This document shows positions 1 through 12,100 of a stretch of DNA of 64,000 bases, one piece after another; within the stretch, counting starts at the first letter, position 1, and each line of letters starts with the position of its first letter. Origin of the DNA: Campylorhamphus procurvoides (taxonomy: Eukaryota; Chordata; Aves; Passeriformes; Dendrocolaptidae); contig WBMV01009262.1 in the NCBI GenBank assembly GCA_013396655.1, forward strand, positions 471,865 to 535,864, read 5' to 3'. A model generated the notes under the pieces. That model did no database searches. It was given only the letters and a program-made list of their open reading frames with translations, and had not been told where the DNA came from. The position numbers were made by a program, and so were the translations under genes.

Positions 1-617
1 GGCTGGATGAGCGGCGAGGGCTCTGGGACACAACAGCCTGCGCCGGCGCCTGCTGCCAGCCAAGGGCTGCTGCTACTACTATATTTAATAAAGCAGACTG
101 AGGGAGGGATCTGTAACTTCTCCCGCCTGTCAGAAAGGAGAAATTCGCTCAGATTACAACGTCAAAGTTCTCTCTTAAAGGGCTAGAGGCCCTCGCCACC
201 CACCCAGCCACCCGCTCCTGAAAACCTCCTTGTTCTGCCGGGGCGAGGAGAGGGAGGAGCAGGGAGGGAGCCCGATGAGGGGTGGCTTCGGAGGCACCGC
301 CAGCTCCAGGAGGAGTGGTACGCCCAGGGAACCCCTGGCACTCGGCACTCCTTGGGAGCAAAGCCAGCTCCTGCCATCCAGATGAGTGGCTCGGTCCCAA
401 AGCCACTGTCACCCACTCCAAAGTGGCTCTCCAAACCTTCCAATTCTCAGCTGGCTTTCAGGATGACTCTCAGCCTTCAGGGTTCGTAACACTCCAACTG
501 TGTGAGCACAGGACTGGGGAAAGAGCTTTTCAGCTTCTCCTGCTGCTGCAAAGCTGATTCCACATGTGTTCAGGACAAGATCACGACTCTTTAGAGACGC
601 AGCATCCCAACCAGCCT
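1..617. other. Unique non-coding DNA, moderately CpG-rich at the left edge
   Basis: The first 60 bases are GC-rich with several CpGs. They are followed by an AT-rich stretch (about 75-180) with a compact, enhancer-like look. No splice-flanked coding frame, repeat family or RNA gene is visible. The small open frames on both strands (about 90 codons) overlap one another and have no recognisable composition. Confidence 0.5.
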
Positions 618-784
618 GGCTCCCTGCTCCTTAGTGAGGGTTTCAGGGATCATCTCGCTCATATCCCATCTTTTCATCCCCCTCCCTTCTTCCCCCTTGG
701 CTCCCTGCTCCTTAGTGGGAGTTTCAGGGATCATCTCACTCATATCCCATCTTTTCATCCCCCTCCCTTCTTCCCCCTTGGCTC
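618..784. repeat. 81-bp minisatellite, two copies
   Basis: Two adjacent copies, 618-698 and 699-779, differ at only a few positions (for example TCGCTC against TCACTC), and the first bases of a third copy follow. The unit ends in a strong pyrimidine tract (CCCCCTCCCTTCTTCCCCC). Because 81 is a multiple of three, open frames run through both copies and make artefactual repeated peptides. The near identity suggests a recent duplication, so copy number may be polymorphic. Confidence 0.9.
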
Positions 785-3700
785 TTGTGCAGCACCCCCC
801 TCCTTCCTCCTGGATGTGTGGATTTCGGGTCCTTTCCCCCCAAGGTGTACTTTGCCGATGGATTACATGTGGCTTCTTTCCTGCTGGGTTATTTCTAACC
901 CCTTCAGGGCCCTCAGTGTGACATTGCCAGCTTTGGCAGCATTTGCAACATGTTGCAGCTTACTGTCACCTACAAACATAATTAATTTGTTGTTTACTCT
1001 TGCTTTCAGATAATTAATAAAGGCATTAAATAAACCTGGGATATGCTGTTTTTTTCAGTAACTTTTTCTGAGTAATTGCCAGGGGCTTGGTAAGTTCATT
1101 AGCTAATTCTGTTTAGTCTGGGGGTTAAATATTAGTTAGACTGGCTGATTTGTACAAATTCAGTTTTGCCTTTCCTGCTCTTCATCCTGGGGTCTGCTGA
1201 GGACAGACAGAGAGAAAAACCACCTAGAGTCCTCAGCAGTCCCCTCTCCTTACCTTTGTAAGGGCTGATGGAGGAACAGAGGGGTGCAGGGCTTAGGTCT
1301 TCAGGGTGGAGGTTGATCTTTAGTGTCTCCATCACAATTCACGGGTAACAGGTGGGCTGAACACGTGCCCTCCCCTCCAACCTAGAAGGACCACCTCCAA
1401 CCCACCAGGACTGCCTCTATCCCACCAACAGGCAACCCTGGCTTTCCTTTTGGCTCTCCAACCCCCAGTTTGCTTTGCTCACTGGGAATGAGCCCCTGTT
1501 TTCTACAGGAACACTAGCCTTGGATGAAGGCAGCAAGCACGGCTTGAGCAAGGAAATGCTTCCAAGCAACCTGAGCATCCTCCACCTCAGGGATGCTCAG
1601 GGTCTGCTCCTGACTCTGCAGGCAGGAAAATATCCCAAACAAACCTGGCCATGGCAAGGACAGAGGAAAACCTCCACTGCTTTTTAAATGATTATTATTA
1701 TTTTCCCCTCCTCCAGTGAGGAAAGCACAACCTGTGGTTGAAACCTCAAGTGTTATCCAGAGGAACATCCCCATGGCAGCCCCGGTGCTCCTGCCACAGG
1801 CGGTTTCAGCTCTCCCCCTGAGCACAGCCCTGTGCCCCACATCTGGCCAGCACATTTCCCATTCCTCAGGCAGGCCCTGGCAGCAGGCAGGGATTTGTTT
1901 TTCCCTTTCCCAGCTAACATCTGGCTGAGTGGCAGAGGGGCAGGGCCAACACAGGGCAGTGCCTTCACCCTCCGGGCAGGACTGGCAGGCTGGTTCTGCA
2001 CCAAATCCGGTGCTGCTGGGGAGGGACCCTTGTTCTTCCCCCAAAAGTGGCCTCAGCTGCGGGGAGGCAATGCTAGGGTGGCCCCAGCAACATTTGCAGG
2101 CAGCAGGAAGCTGCCCTCACCCTTTGGTGGGGCTGGGGGCTTGGAGGGGCTTTGAGGAAGAGAAAAAAATATGAAAACTGAAATTCTTTCCTTCCCTCTC
2201 AGCCCAGGGGCTGCTGTTTGAGGCAGCCGTGGTTCCCATTCCCTCCTCCTCCTCTCAGTGCTGGCTGACCCGCTGGCCTCCAGACACATTTATTTATCCA
2301 ATCCCAGCTTTATTTAGGATATGTTTCCAGGGTAGCCGGTATGGAGGGAGGTGTGGAGGCTGCTGAAGGGCTCCACTGCTGCAGCCCTTCACCCAGAGCC
2401 CTCCCATGCCTACAGGGCACCTTGCCCATTTGGACACCTATCAGCCACCCCATCTCTCACAGGGACCCCGTTTCATCTGCTGCATCTGAGCCCTGTGTGG
2501 GCTGGCCAAGCCAGGAGCCCTTTCCACAGAGAGCAATCTGCCCTGTTTGCTTGGCATGGGAAAAGCTGTCCCTGGCATCTCTTTCCCTACAGTGACAATA
2601 TTCACCTGCGGGGAAGAGACATCCTTTACATACTCTAATAAATAGAGCTCAGCTCCTGCGCTTGGATTTTCCCTCCAAACCCATGCCCTGCCCCCTGACT
2701 GAGATGTGTGCCAACCCCAGGCTCCCACCCTGCCACCCACCACGGGCAGAGGAAGGGGTCAGCCTCCCACAGAGCGAGGCTGGGGGTCTGGATGGCTGTG
2801 AGGGGCTGCAGCTGGGGAAGCAAGTGCTGTTCGAGAGAGGAGAGCTGCAAACGTGCTTGGAGCTCACGGCGAGTGCCTGGAAGCAACATCCCATCCGGTG
2901 CTGGCAGGAGAGCACACATTCATGAATGCTGCTGGGATTTAGCTTCTCAGCATCTGCCTTCCCACATGCTGGAGGGATTTGAAAAGGAAACAAAGCAAAG
3001 GCCTTTGGATCTGACCTGCCTGAAGTCCTGGATGCATCTGGCCTCGGTGTGGCAGGTCACCAGCCTTGGCCATGCATTCATTCCTCCAGGATCAAGGCTT
3101 TTCCCTCTATGTGCTCAGGACAAAAGTGATGTGAACCTTGTGTCTGTGGTCCAAAACAGCTGGGCAGACATCACCAGGGGAGTAGACTGGGATGTCACAG
3201 GGTTTGTTTGGTATTTCTGGTGTGCCCTGTCTTGGGGATGAGCTCAAGGAGGAAGTGGGTGCCGTGGGGAGTCGGGAATGCTTTAGGAAGTTGGGGGAGC
3301 TGTGGGCAATTGGGATTGCTGGAGGGCGTTGGAGATGTTGGGGGCAGTCAGGAGTACTGGGGGAAAGCTGGGGATGCATGGCTCTGGTGCTGGCTGGATG
3401 CTTGGTCTGGGCAGGGGGGCTGCACCTCTTACACCATTTGAAGGAGTATCTTGCCTTCTGAGAACCAGGATGGGGATGAGGATGTGTGCCTGGCATGGTG
3501 AGAAAACATATTTTGTTCATTTGCTCCTGCCTTGGGGTGTTCCCACCTGGGTACATCATATGCAGCCTCTGTGCTGGGATGGGGTTTTAAGTCCTCAAAA
3601 AGTCACCTGCTGGGGGGCTGCCTCTGTGCTGGTGCTTTGGAGCTGTGCTGGACCACGGGACAACCCCTGTGGACCAGCCCTGCAGCTCTGCTGCTGCTTC

Positions 3701-4211
3701 CCCAGGTCCTGTGCAAGGGGTTTGGGGTAAGATGGGCTTTATTTACATCATGGGTGGTGGGGGAGGGTTTGGAAGGTTGTGACTGTGCTTGCCTGTGACT
3801 AATACCCTTTGCTCTTCTTTGAGCACAGAACACATCACTCCCCAGCATTAGTTTTAAAAAGGCAATCAATAAAGCCAATTTATTTTTAGCCTGGATTTAA
3901 GGTGCTTTGAAAGAGGAACTGGGCTGTGATTTGGAGCCAGCAGGCTCGTTGGATTCTCCAGGACTTGTCAGACTGAGGAAACAGCTTTTAACACTAGATA
4001 AATATTGACTGATGTGTTCTCAAGGAGCGAGTTCCCCAGTGTGTGAGAGGGGACTTCTCTGAGGGTGTGGGGAGAGCTTGGAGCATCAAGGGGAATGGTG
4101 GTGATCTGAGCCAGCTGCTCAGGCTGATTTTGGGTAAGCAGTGATGTCTTGGGATCTAACTGGACTGTGGCAGAGCTGGGCTTGGTCTTGGGGACCTTGT
4201 GAGAGTAGATA
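785..4211. other. Unique non-coding DNA
   Basis: No gene, RNA gene or interspersed repeat is recognised here. An AT-rich patch lies at about 970-1040. The stretch 3240-3400 is G-rich on the plus strand, with loosely repeated TTGGGG/CTGGGG phrases that could form imperfect G-quadruplexes. Open frames of 176-177 codons (minus 1514-2044, plus 2708-3241) lack splice context and known motifs and are read as chance. Confidence 0.5.
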
Positions 4212-4475
4212 GGGTTTGGGTTGGAAGAACTTAAAAGTTCATACAGATCCAACCCCTGTGATGGGCAGGGGCACCTTCCACTGGACCAGGTTACTCCAAG
4301 GACCATTTCAACCTTTGGAGACTTCCATGGAGTGGTTACATCTTCTCTGGGCAGCCTGTGTCAGAGCCTCACCACCCTCACAGGGAGGAATTTCTCCCTT
4401 ATATCCAATCTAACCTTGTCCTATCAGTTTGAAGCCATCCCCCCTTGTCCTGTCATTCCATGCCACAAGCATAGA
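4212..4475 (-). mobile_element. CR1 LINE 3' fragment
   Basis: Read on the plus strand, this is the reverse complement of the avian CR1 3' region. It has the phrases GGTTTGGGTTGGAAG, ATCCAACCCC, the short CATGG-like GATGGGCAGGG block, CCACTGGACCAGGTTACTC, GGGCAGCCTGTGTCAGAGCCTCACCACCCT and the ATATCCAATCTAACC stretch. The terminal ATTCTATG-type repeats are missing and there are many substitutions, so this is an old, dead, 5'-truncated copy. Family assignment is from recognition of the CR1 consensus; the subfamily is not resolved. Confidence 0.85.
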
Positions 4476-4559
4476 GCTTGCTTGAAGAATTGTTCTTCCT
4501 CCCCAAACTAGACTCAAAGCCCACTGAAACCAGCCCAAGGCCGTGGCAGGCTCTGGGTA

Positions 4560-4830
4560 GCACCAGTTGGGAGCGCACTGGGAGGTGAGGAAGATGCGGG
4601 CAGTACTGGTGTGGGAGGCTGTGTGGGGCAGATCGGCTCGGCTGGACGCGACACCGACCGTGTGTTCGTGATGCCCCGGTCCCACGGGGGCTGTGGGGAA
4701 CCCTTCTGCAGGGGACAGGGGTGCAGGGAATGCTCGGGAGCCGCTGGCAGCAGCCGCGGTCCAGGAGGTGGCACCAGCGCTCCGCGCTCGCCCCGGCCGG
4801 GCAGGGAGGGATGTTCCCGGAGAGGAGGGT
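4560..4830. other. Small CpG-rich patch
   Basis: CpG dinucleotides are clearly denser here than in the flanks, with runs such as GCTCCGCGCTCGCCCCGG. No donor or acceptor pair defines an exon. It could be a weak CpG island, an alternative promoter or a GC-rich enhancer. It is much shorter and weaker than the island near 41.5 kb. Confidence 0.35.
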
Positions 4831-5612
4831 GGGGATGCTCCTGGGGTTTTGGGATGGGCTGGGGCCACTCAGACCCCGCTGCCAACCTGGGTCATTGTCT
4901 CTCCCAGGGCTGAGCAGAGGGCTAACCTTGGGGAGTGGTCCTCCTGCTCCTGGTCTGACAACCGTGCTGATTTAGGAGGGTCTTTCCTCCAAACTGGTGC
5001 GGATGGAGGGCTTGGAGCACCCCCGATGCTGCCGAGCTTCTACCCCGCAGCAACTCCCCACCCTGAAAAATGGGAATGGGAATAGATGTCGCAGCTCCAG
5101 CCTGCCCTGGGGAGGGACCCTGGAACCCCAGAGCAGCTGATGCTCTGATGTTCTTCATCTCTGGGTCAAGAAGGGCTGGAGTCCAGTCCACCTCTGTGTT
5201 AGGCAGGAGGGAAACTGAAGAGGAGTTGAGTTTTGGGGGTCCTGGTGTGCGGGGTAGAGGGGGTGGTTTGACTGGGCTGGTGTAACTGGTTGAAATTGGC
5301 CAAATGCCAATGCAAATGCAAACTAAAACCACTACAGCTGGTCATTGAGTAGCTGCTGGCTACTGGTAAAGGTCAGACATGAGTGTGTTTAGGTGGGGAT
5401 GTAGGGCTGCACCAAAGGGAAAAGGGAGGAATTGGCCTGAGGACATACTGCATGGTTCTGGATGTCCCATTCCATCCTGGGGAGGGCTGAGGTGTCCTTC
5501 CTTCAGACCTGAGCCATGTAGGGGTGCGTTGTGGGGATGTGTGTGCTGGAGGGAAGGTACTCAGTGGAAAACTAAGGTGACTGCTAGGAAAAAAGGGAGA
5601 AAATCTGATAAG
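4831..5612. other. Unique non-coding DNA
   Basis: Nothing beyond scattered chance open frames is seen. There are no repeats, splice-flanked exons or RNA genes. Confidence 0.45.
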
Positions 5613-5874
5613 GAGAAATAATTGAGATGGAGCCAGGTGGGATGGGTGGCCAGGTCTGAGAACAGCCCATTATCAAGCCCTGTGGTGGTTCCCAGACTGG
5701 AGAAATAATTGAGATGGAGCCAGGTGGGACAGGTGGGACAGGTCTGAGGACAGCCCATTCTCAGGCCCTGTGGTGGTTCCCAGACTGGAGAAATAATTGA
5801 GATGGAGACAGGTGGGACAGGTGGCCAGGTCTGAGGACAGCCCATTCTCAGGCCCTGTGGTGACTCCCAGACTG
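5613..5874. repeat. 87/88-bp minisatellite, three copies
   Basis: Copies start at 5613, 5700 and 5788, each beginning GAGAAATAATTGAGATGGAG and ending CCCAGACTG. The unit lengths are 87, 88 and 87 bases. Copies 2 and 3 are closest to each other. The repeated minus-strand peptides across this array are by-products of the tandem structure and do not indicate a protein. Confidence 0.92.
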
Positions 5875-6999
5875 GGTGACACAGAATCGGAGCCTTCAGG
5901 GTCTGTCCTGTGTCTGTTCTTAATGCAGGTGCCCTCATGGCTTCTCCACCTTGCAGGAATTGGTGGCAGCTTCTCAGCCAAAAATGAGAGTCATGAGAGC
6001 AAAAATAGGAATTTGAATGGACACAAATAGCTCATGTGCTGTTTTTCCACTCAAACAGCCTTGCTGCACTTTGGCCCCTTGTTGTCTGTTTCTGGTGTCA
6101 CCAGACTGGGCATCTGCAAGGACCTTCCCCCCGAAGCGCGTGTTCAGGTTGCCAGGAGCACACACCTGAACAGCAGCAGGGTAAAGCCCTGACCCTGGAA
6201 AGCCCTGGCTGCTGCTTCACCTGCTGTTCCTCATCCAGTTTCTCAGAGAAAGATGGAGATGGCATCTTTACCTGGATTTCTTCAGGTGTACCGAGCTGGC
6301 AGAGATGCTTGTGCTCCATCTCTCCATCCCCAACCAGACTCGTGGTGCCTGAAGCTCCCAGAGCTTATTCCTCCCCATCTAATGTATGGATGAATAAGAG
6401 GAGAAAGATGTGATGGCCCCCCCTTTCCCATTGCCCCAACTTCCAGTGCCGTGGTTTCCCAGTCAGGCTTCACCAGGGGATTTCTCTCCTGGCAGCGGAA
6501 ACAATCTGTCTTGGAGCAGATTAGAAAGATGTCACTTTGCTGGCACAGCCATTTATCACTGTGGCTGGGGAAATTAGCAGGGCCTGAGCTGGGAGGAGGG
6601 AAATTGGGCTTGTCCTGGTGCTCTAAGTGGAGGTTGTGGGGAATTTCAGACTATTTCTAGCTTGGCATTCATTTGTCCTGAGAAGGAAACCCCTGGGTCT
6701 TGATGCAGCTGAGACCAATAAATTCTATAAAAATTTATGGGGCAGAATAGCTGGGACCTCTCGAGCCTTGGGGTTTTATCCCAGAGCTAATATCCTTCTT
6801 CCAGTTGTTAATTGCAGAAGCCAGTGTAGAAATGAAGCCTTCAGGCTTGCCACAAGATGAGACAAACCACATCACCCTGTTGTGGTTTGCAGGGTTATCT
6901 GCACCTCTCTCTGTGCATGTGGGAGCAGTCCAGGGGACAGCAGTGGGACAAGGGGCCTGGGTCAGTAGTTACCATCTGGAAACATGACAAAACGCTGGA
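5875..6999. other. Unique non-coding DNA with one compact AT-rich block
   Basis: No gene is recognised. The stretch of about 6480-6590 is calmer in composition and could be a conserved element (it holds GGAAACAATCTGTC and AGATTAGAAAGATG). The rest shows nothing supportable. Confidence 0.4.
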
Positions 7000-7200
7000 A
7001 AGGGAATAAAAAATTAAAAAAAATGCTATTTTGCAGCCCCGGTGCTGCAACCAAACGAAGCATAAACCACAAATTAAACCCGATAAAAATTCCTTGGCAG
7101 TGTCCCCTTTAAGCATCATATATTTTTATCTCGCTCTGGTTTTATTTTCCGGAAAGAGAAACATAAAGAGAGAAATATTCAATTAAACCTGCTTGTCAGC
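7000..7200. promoter_or_regulatory. Candidate enhancer-like block with ETS palindrome and RUNX core
   Basis: An AT-rich, CpG-poor stretch stands out from its G-rich flanks. It contains the perfect ETS-type palindrome TTCCGGAA (7147-7154) and the RUNX core AACCACA (7065-7071), with several AATTAAA segments. ETS and RUNX factors are known to bind such cores and often co-operate. Regulatory function here is an inference from motifs and composition alone. Confidence 0.3.
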
Positions 7201-8974
7201 TGGAGCCTTTGAGCTGTGTCGCTGGGGACTGGAGGAGGGTTCCTGCCGTGGCTCCATCTCCATCGTGGAGGGCTTAGGACAGCTGGGACAATCTCCTGCT
7301 TGTCTCTTTGCCCACCACTGTCACAACTCTCTTGTAGCTCCTGATTGTATTTTCCAGGCAATACTAATCACCATAGTAACAAGGGCCTGATTTCTGGCAG
7401 GATCTGTCCTCCTTGGCTCTGTGGCAGAGCGGGGCCATTTCCTCCACGGAGCAAGGTTGGCTGTGGTGGGTCCTCAAGGACGTGCTTTTTGTCCTCTTCC
7501 TCTTTGTGACACCAGCGTCACCTTGCTCCTTACTTGCTGGCTTCTCTTCTGGCTCCTCTCTGTGCCCCTTCCTCCTCTGCCCACAGAGGACACCTGGACT
7601 GGTGCTAGAAGGACCCAAGTCCAATATATCCAAGGTCAAACCTGGGACTTTTGGGGCAGCAACTGTGTCTTCAGTAGCATGTGGGGACTCTCTGGTGTCC
7701 ACACTCCACCAGCACAAGAGGGAGATGGTCACAGGCTGGTCTCTGCTCACATCACCGGTGGAATTTTTGAGTTTCCATGAGCTGGATGAGTCTGCAGACA
7801 CGCAGAGGTTTCTAGATGGCAGGAATGAGGGGTGATGGCCAGCTGTGAAGCCCAGCATGTGACATTTTTCTCTGAATATAATACCTGTGGAATGTCAAGA
7901 GAGAAGGTCCTGGAGATAAGTTTCTTTCCCAATAGAAACTGGTGATGTGGAGGATCCTGGTCATGTGCTGTTGGGAAAGAACCAGCTGCTGGCTTTTTTC
8001 TGTGAAGGCACAAGGCAGTGGAGAAGATGCTCCCAGAAATACTCCACACTTAGATTTGTTTTGGTGGGAAGGAAATCTTCCCTCAGTAGAAGATGCTGGT
8101 CAACAGTGATGTGACAGGAGGAGCTGCAATGTGGACATCTCTCTTCTTATAACTAGAGTGAGACCAATGCCTCGTTCCCTGCAGGAATTCATCAGCTGGC
8201 AATGACTTTGTCTCTATTGACCCTGGGATGGAGTTGAGCCATTAATATGGAGGCAAAAGGGGCTATTTACCCATGAAAAATACTCTCCATGAAAAATACA
8301 CCTGAGGCATCTTCAAATACTGGTGAAATTCCATATATGTGCCATGTGTGAGGAGGTGCTGGTGGGACTGGAGCTGAAACCACTAGTGATGCCCATAAGA
8401 TATAGAAGAGCTGCTCTCTGGGCATAAAAAAAATATCAGGGAGAGTGGCAGCTCAGCAGCCCAGGATGAGGTTTGCCTCCTGCTAGGATCCTCCAGCCCT
8501 CAGGCAGCTCCATCCAGCCCCTGGAAACCTGTCAGCTGCTGACATGGCACAAGGAGAGCTGTTTGTCTGAAAAAAAAACCCTCCCAGCCTCTGATGAGTG
8601 TTTCGACTTGACGTGTTGCTGCTGCTTGGCAAAACCCCTGGCTGAGCGCACTCTGGTGTGTGCCTGGGTCACACTGTATGGAGAGAGGGGAGTGGAAATG
8701 ATAGAAACAGGACAAGAGCCAGGGAAGATGGACTAGGTGGAGAAAGAAATGGGGCAAAAATGTTTTGGGTGAGAGAAGAACCCCCATCCCTGAGACATGG
8801 GGTGGCTTCGGCCCCTCTCCAGCCAATGTCCCTCAACTCCATCCGTTCCTACATGTTCATCTCTCCAGCTGCTCTGGTACATGTGAGTCCCCTTCCCACC
8901 CTGTCTGATCCCCACCAAGGACCCCAGTTCAGGAGCTGTACCTGTTTTTGTAAAATTGTGTATCCCTTTCCCCA
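7201..8974. other. Unique non-coding DNA
   Basis: No gene or interspersed repeat is seen. A short local duplication (CCATGAAAAATAC, about 8272-8301) is the only structure noted. Open frames up to 164 codons on the minus strand overlap plus-strand frames of similar length and carry no recognisable domain. Confidence 0.45.
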
Positions 8975-9110
8975 TGCTGTCTCCTTAAATGGATTAAAGT
9001 CCCCTATAATTGCTGACTTTGCTCGTGCCACGTACTCTCAGGGAGCCACATCAAATTTAATTCTGATATGGATAATCATTATTTTTATTTTCTCGCTTGT
9101 TACAAGGACC
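8975..9110. promoter_or_regulatory. Candidate conserved non-coding element
   Basis: A low-GC block containing GGATTA (8991-8996, the complement of the bicoid/OTX/PITX core TAATCC) and TAATCATTATT. The contrast with the flanks is clear, but conservation could not be tested. Confidence 0.25.
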
Positions 9111-12100
9111 AGATACATCCCTGAAGACTTTCTTGTGAAAGCCAAGGCTGCCAGAATGTGTCTGGAGAGATCAAGAAATCAGGTTTTCTGGTGAATGCAG
9201 ATGATCCCCAGATAATACAGACCCTGGGGGGATTAACCACAGGAGGAAGAACTCGAGTTGGAGGAGGAAGAGTAAGGCAGGAGGAGACAAGGATGAGCCA
9301 GCCAGGAAGAAAGGAGGAGAGAGCAGGCTGAGTTGCAGCTGTGAGGATGGATTTTTGGAATAGCCTTGGGTTGTATTTGTTGGAAACTGCTCCTTTGTCA
9401 AACAAAGCGTGTTTGGGGAAGGTCAGGCTGGGTAAATCTCCCCAGTTTGAAAGCAGATGTTCAGAAGTGCTCCAGAATGTCCCATTTTGGTGATTTGTGA
9501 GCAGCCAAAATGTCAGAGAGTTGGTTTAAAATATTTTTTGCCGGAGAAATATGAGTTTGCAGTGCAACATCTAAAGACAAAAACTGAAGCAAACCATGAT
9601 GACTGAATCCAGTCAGGATTTCTGGTGGGATGAGTTTGCCTCCCATCCTTTCCTTGCAGCCCTTCCTGACTATCTCTGTGTCCTGCCAGTGTGACTCCTC
9701 CAGGACAATAGCTCTTTTGGATGACAAAGCCATTTCCTTCCACCTTTAGCAAGGAAGTGGCTGAAATCCCATTGAGAAAGGGGATTCAGGAAACTGGGAA
9801 TTAAATCAGATTGAAAGCTCAGGGTGTCTTGTTCAAATTATGGTTTTGGGGGTGCTGTCACTGACTCCCCACTCCAGACTTTCCACCGTGGCTCCAGTCC
9901 TGAGGCACAGGAAGCATCCTCAGGCAGAAGAGCTGGCACTGGCACGGGGTAAGTCACTAAATTTGGGGAATCTTTAAATATTATACATTGGAGCAAGTTG
10001 TGAATGTTGTATGGTTAATAGGGATTAATGGAAGTTAAATAAGAATGGTAGAGAAGTCTAAGAGGACTAAATTGCCTTGGGAACAGGTAGTATGAGGGTC
10101 ACCTCCAAACTTGGCTTTTGTGTGGTGGGTTTTTTTGTTTGGTTGGTTTTGGGTTTTTTTTTCAATCTGGAAAAATCTTACAGGGCAGCTGTTGAGAGGC
10201 AAAGAAGCTGAATTGGATTTTTGTTCCTGCATGAAGTAGACTCTGGTTCAACAGTCCAAGAGAACAGGATCCTAAATTGGATTTTGCTGCTCTCTTGGAA
10301 TGGGCTTCAGTCACGTGGGATTATTTGGGGTTTATAATATTGGGATACTTGGGATTTCCTAATCATCACCCAGCCAAGAAGCTGGGAAGCTGCTAAGGAG
10401 GAATCTCTGAACTAACATCCTCCTAGCTGTGAACAAAGCATCGTTTGGGATGCTGCAGTGGGAATCCAAGTTTGCAGGATCACAGGTGGTTGTCTCCTTC
10501 TCTGGTGTCAAACTAAAGCACGTGTGCCAGCATGGCCATGAGCTCGTGTCCCTTCCATGCCTCTGCCAGCCAGGCTGACCCTCAGGGAGGGCTTGCAGAG
10601 ACAATTCCCTGTGTTCTCTAGTAAAATCAACGATGGACATTTATTTATATATTTATTTATTTTAAGAATGAAATTTGGATGCTTAACTGGCTTTGCCCCG
10701 TGCTGAGATTTAATGCCTCTGATTTGTTTCCCACTCCTGTGCCTCCCCCTTGTTTTGGCCCTGGAAATGTCAAGTCTATTTGCCAGCCCTGTTTCTCCTC
10801 TTGTTTCAACATTGCCCACCCCAGTGCTGTGTGTGGGCAACCCCTGCCCTGGGGGCAGCTTAATTTGGGAAGTGCTCCTGCAGACTGCTTAGTTTGGGCA
10901 TGAATCTGATTTTACAGCTCTTTTTTATGCAGAGATTATCGAAGTGGAGCTGTGGGAGCTGATTTGGTGAAAGTGGGGTTTAGAGCCCATCAGCAGGTGG
11001 GGTTTTGGGGTGCAATGGGGTTGGAGGCTGCCTGGGTGTCTGCAGAGGGATCCTGCTTGGTGGGGGGACAAGCACCCTGACTGGTTTTAGGGGCATCCTG
11101 GTAGGGTGGGTGCCAGCAGATGGCACTCCCGATTATACCACAAAGTCTTGTTTTGCAGCAGCTGCTCTGAAATGGCTTCTCTGGGCTGGTTGCTGTGGCC
11201 CAGGACACTCTTTTGTCCCTGCCCTCCATCCTGCAGCCCCTGTGCCCCACATCTCTCACTGCTCACCCAGGTTCTTCCCCAGCCTCTGGTTTGCTCTCCT
11301 GAGGTGATGGATGCAAGGACATGAGGCCAAAGGTCCTCTCCTGCCAGAGGGGGCTGCTCAGAGACTCCAGCCCCAGGTTTTGGAGCTTGGGTTGGAAAGG
11401 GAAGCATCATGGGAAGGAAGGCTGGGAGCAGAAACACGCACAGGCTGTTTATTTTCTATCCCTTGGGTGGTAGGCTCTCACCTCTGCCTCAAATTACAAG
11501 TCTTGTCACATCTTGGGAGGCTTGAAATTGTGTTTCTCAGCAATGTTCCCAAAGAGATTAGAAGCACTGAGGTGGCTGAAATACCCTCTGAGGCTGGAGT
11601 GGAACAAGCTGCTGAACACAGAGTGGAGTGGGGAAAGAGCTTCAGCATCCTTGGCAGGGTAGAGAGGCAGCTCAGCCCCAGCCCTTCCCCACTCCCCTCC
11701 TGGTTGGGGATTGCTTTTCCAGTGTTGGTTCATACTGGTGCCAGTGGGATGTGAGAAGAGCTGGGGTAGCCACCTTCCCTCTGGCATGGGATGGAGAGGC
11801 CCAATCACCATCCCAAACAACAGGAGGTGTCTTTAAACCACGGAGCACAGGGTGCTGCTTCCCAAATTTACAGATGGAAATCGAGGAGCTTGTGGGAATT
11901 AAGAAGGGCCAAGCATGAGCATGGAGGGGATTGATTTTCAGGGCAGATTTAGAGGAGGTAGAAATGCAAAACTTCCTGATCTCAGGCAGAGGCTGCCTGC
12001 TTTTCTGAAGCTCATCTGCTCGTTCCTAAAATTGCCTAGCTCCAATTCTTCATCTCCTCCCTTTCTTCTGGAGCCTCTGCAATGGGATACAGAGATTGGT

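Noticed and set aside
5561..5981. Repeated minus-strand peptides suggesting a repeat protein
   Set aside because: They are translations of the 87-bp tandem DNA repeat; the unit length changes by one base between copies, so the frame shifts.
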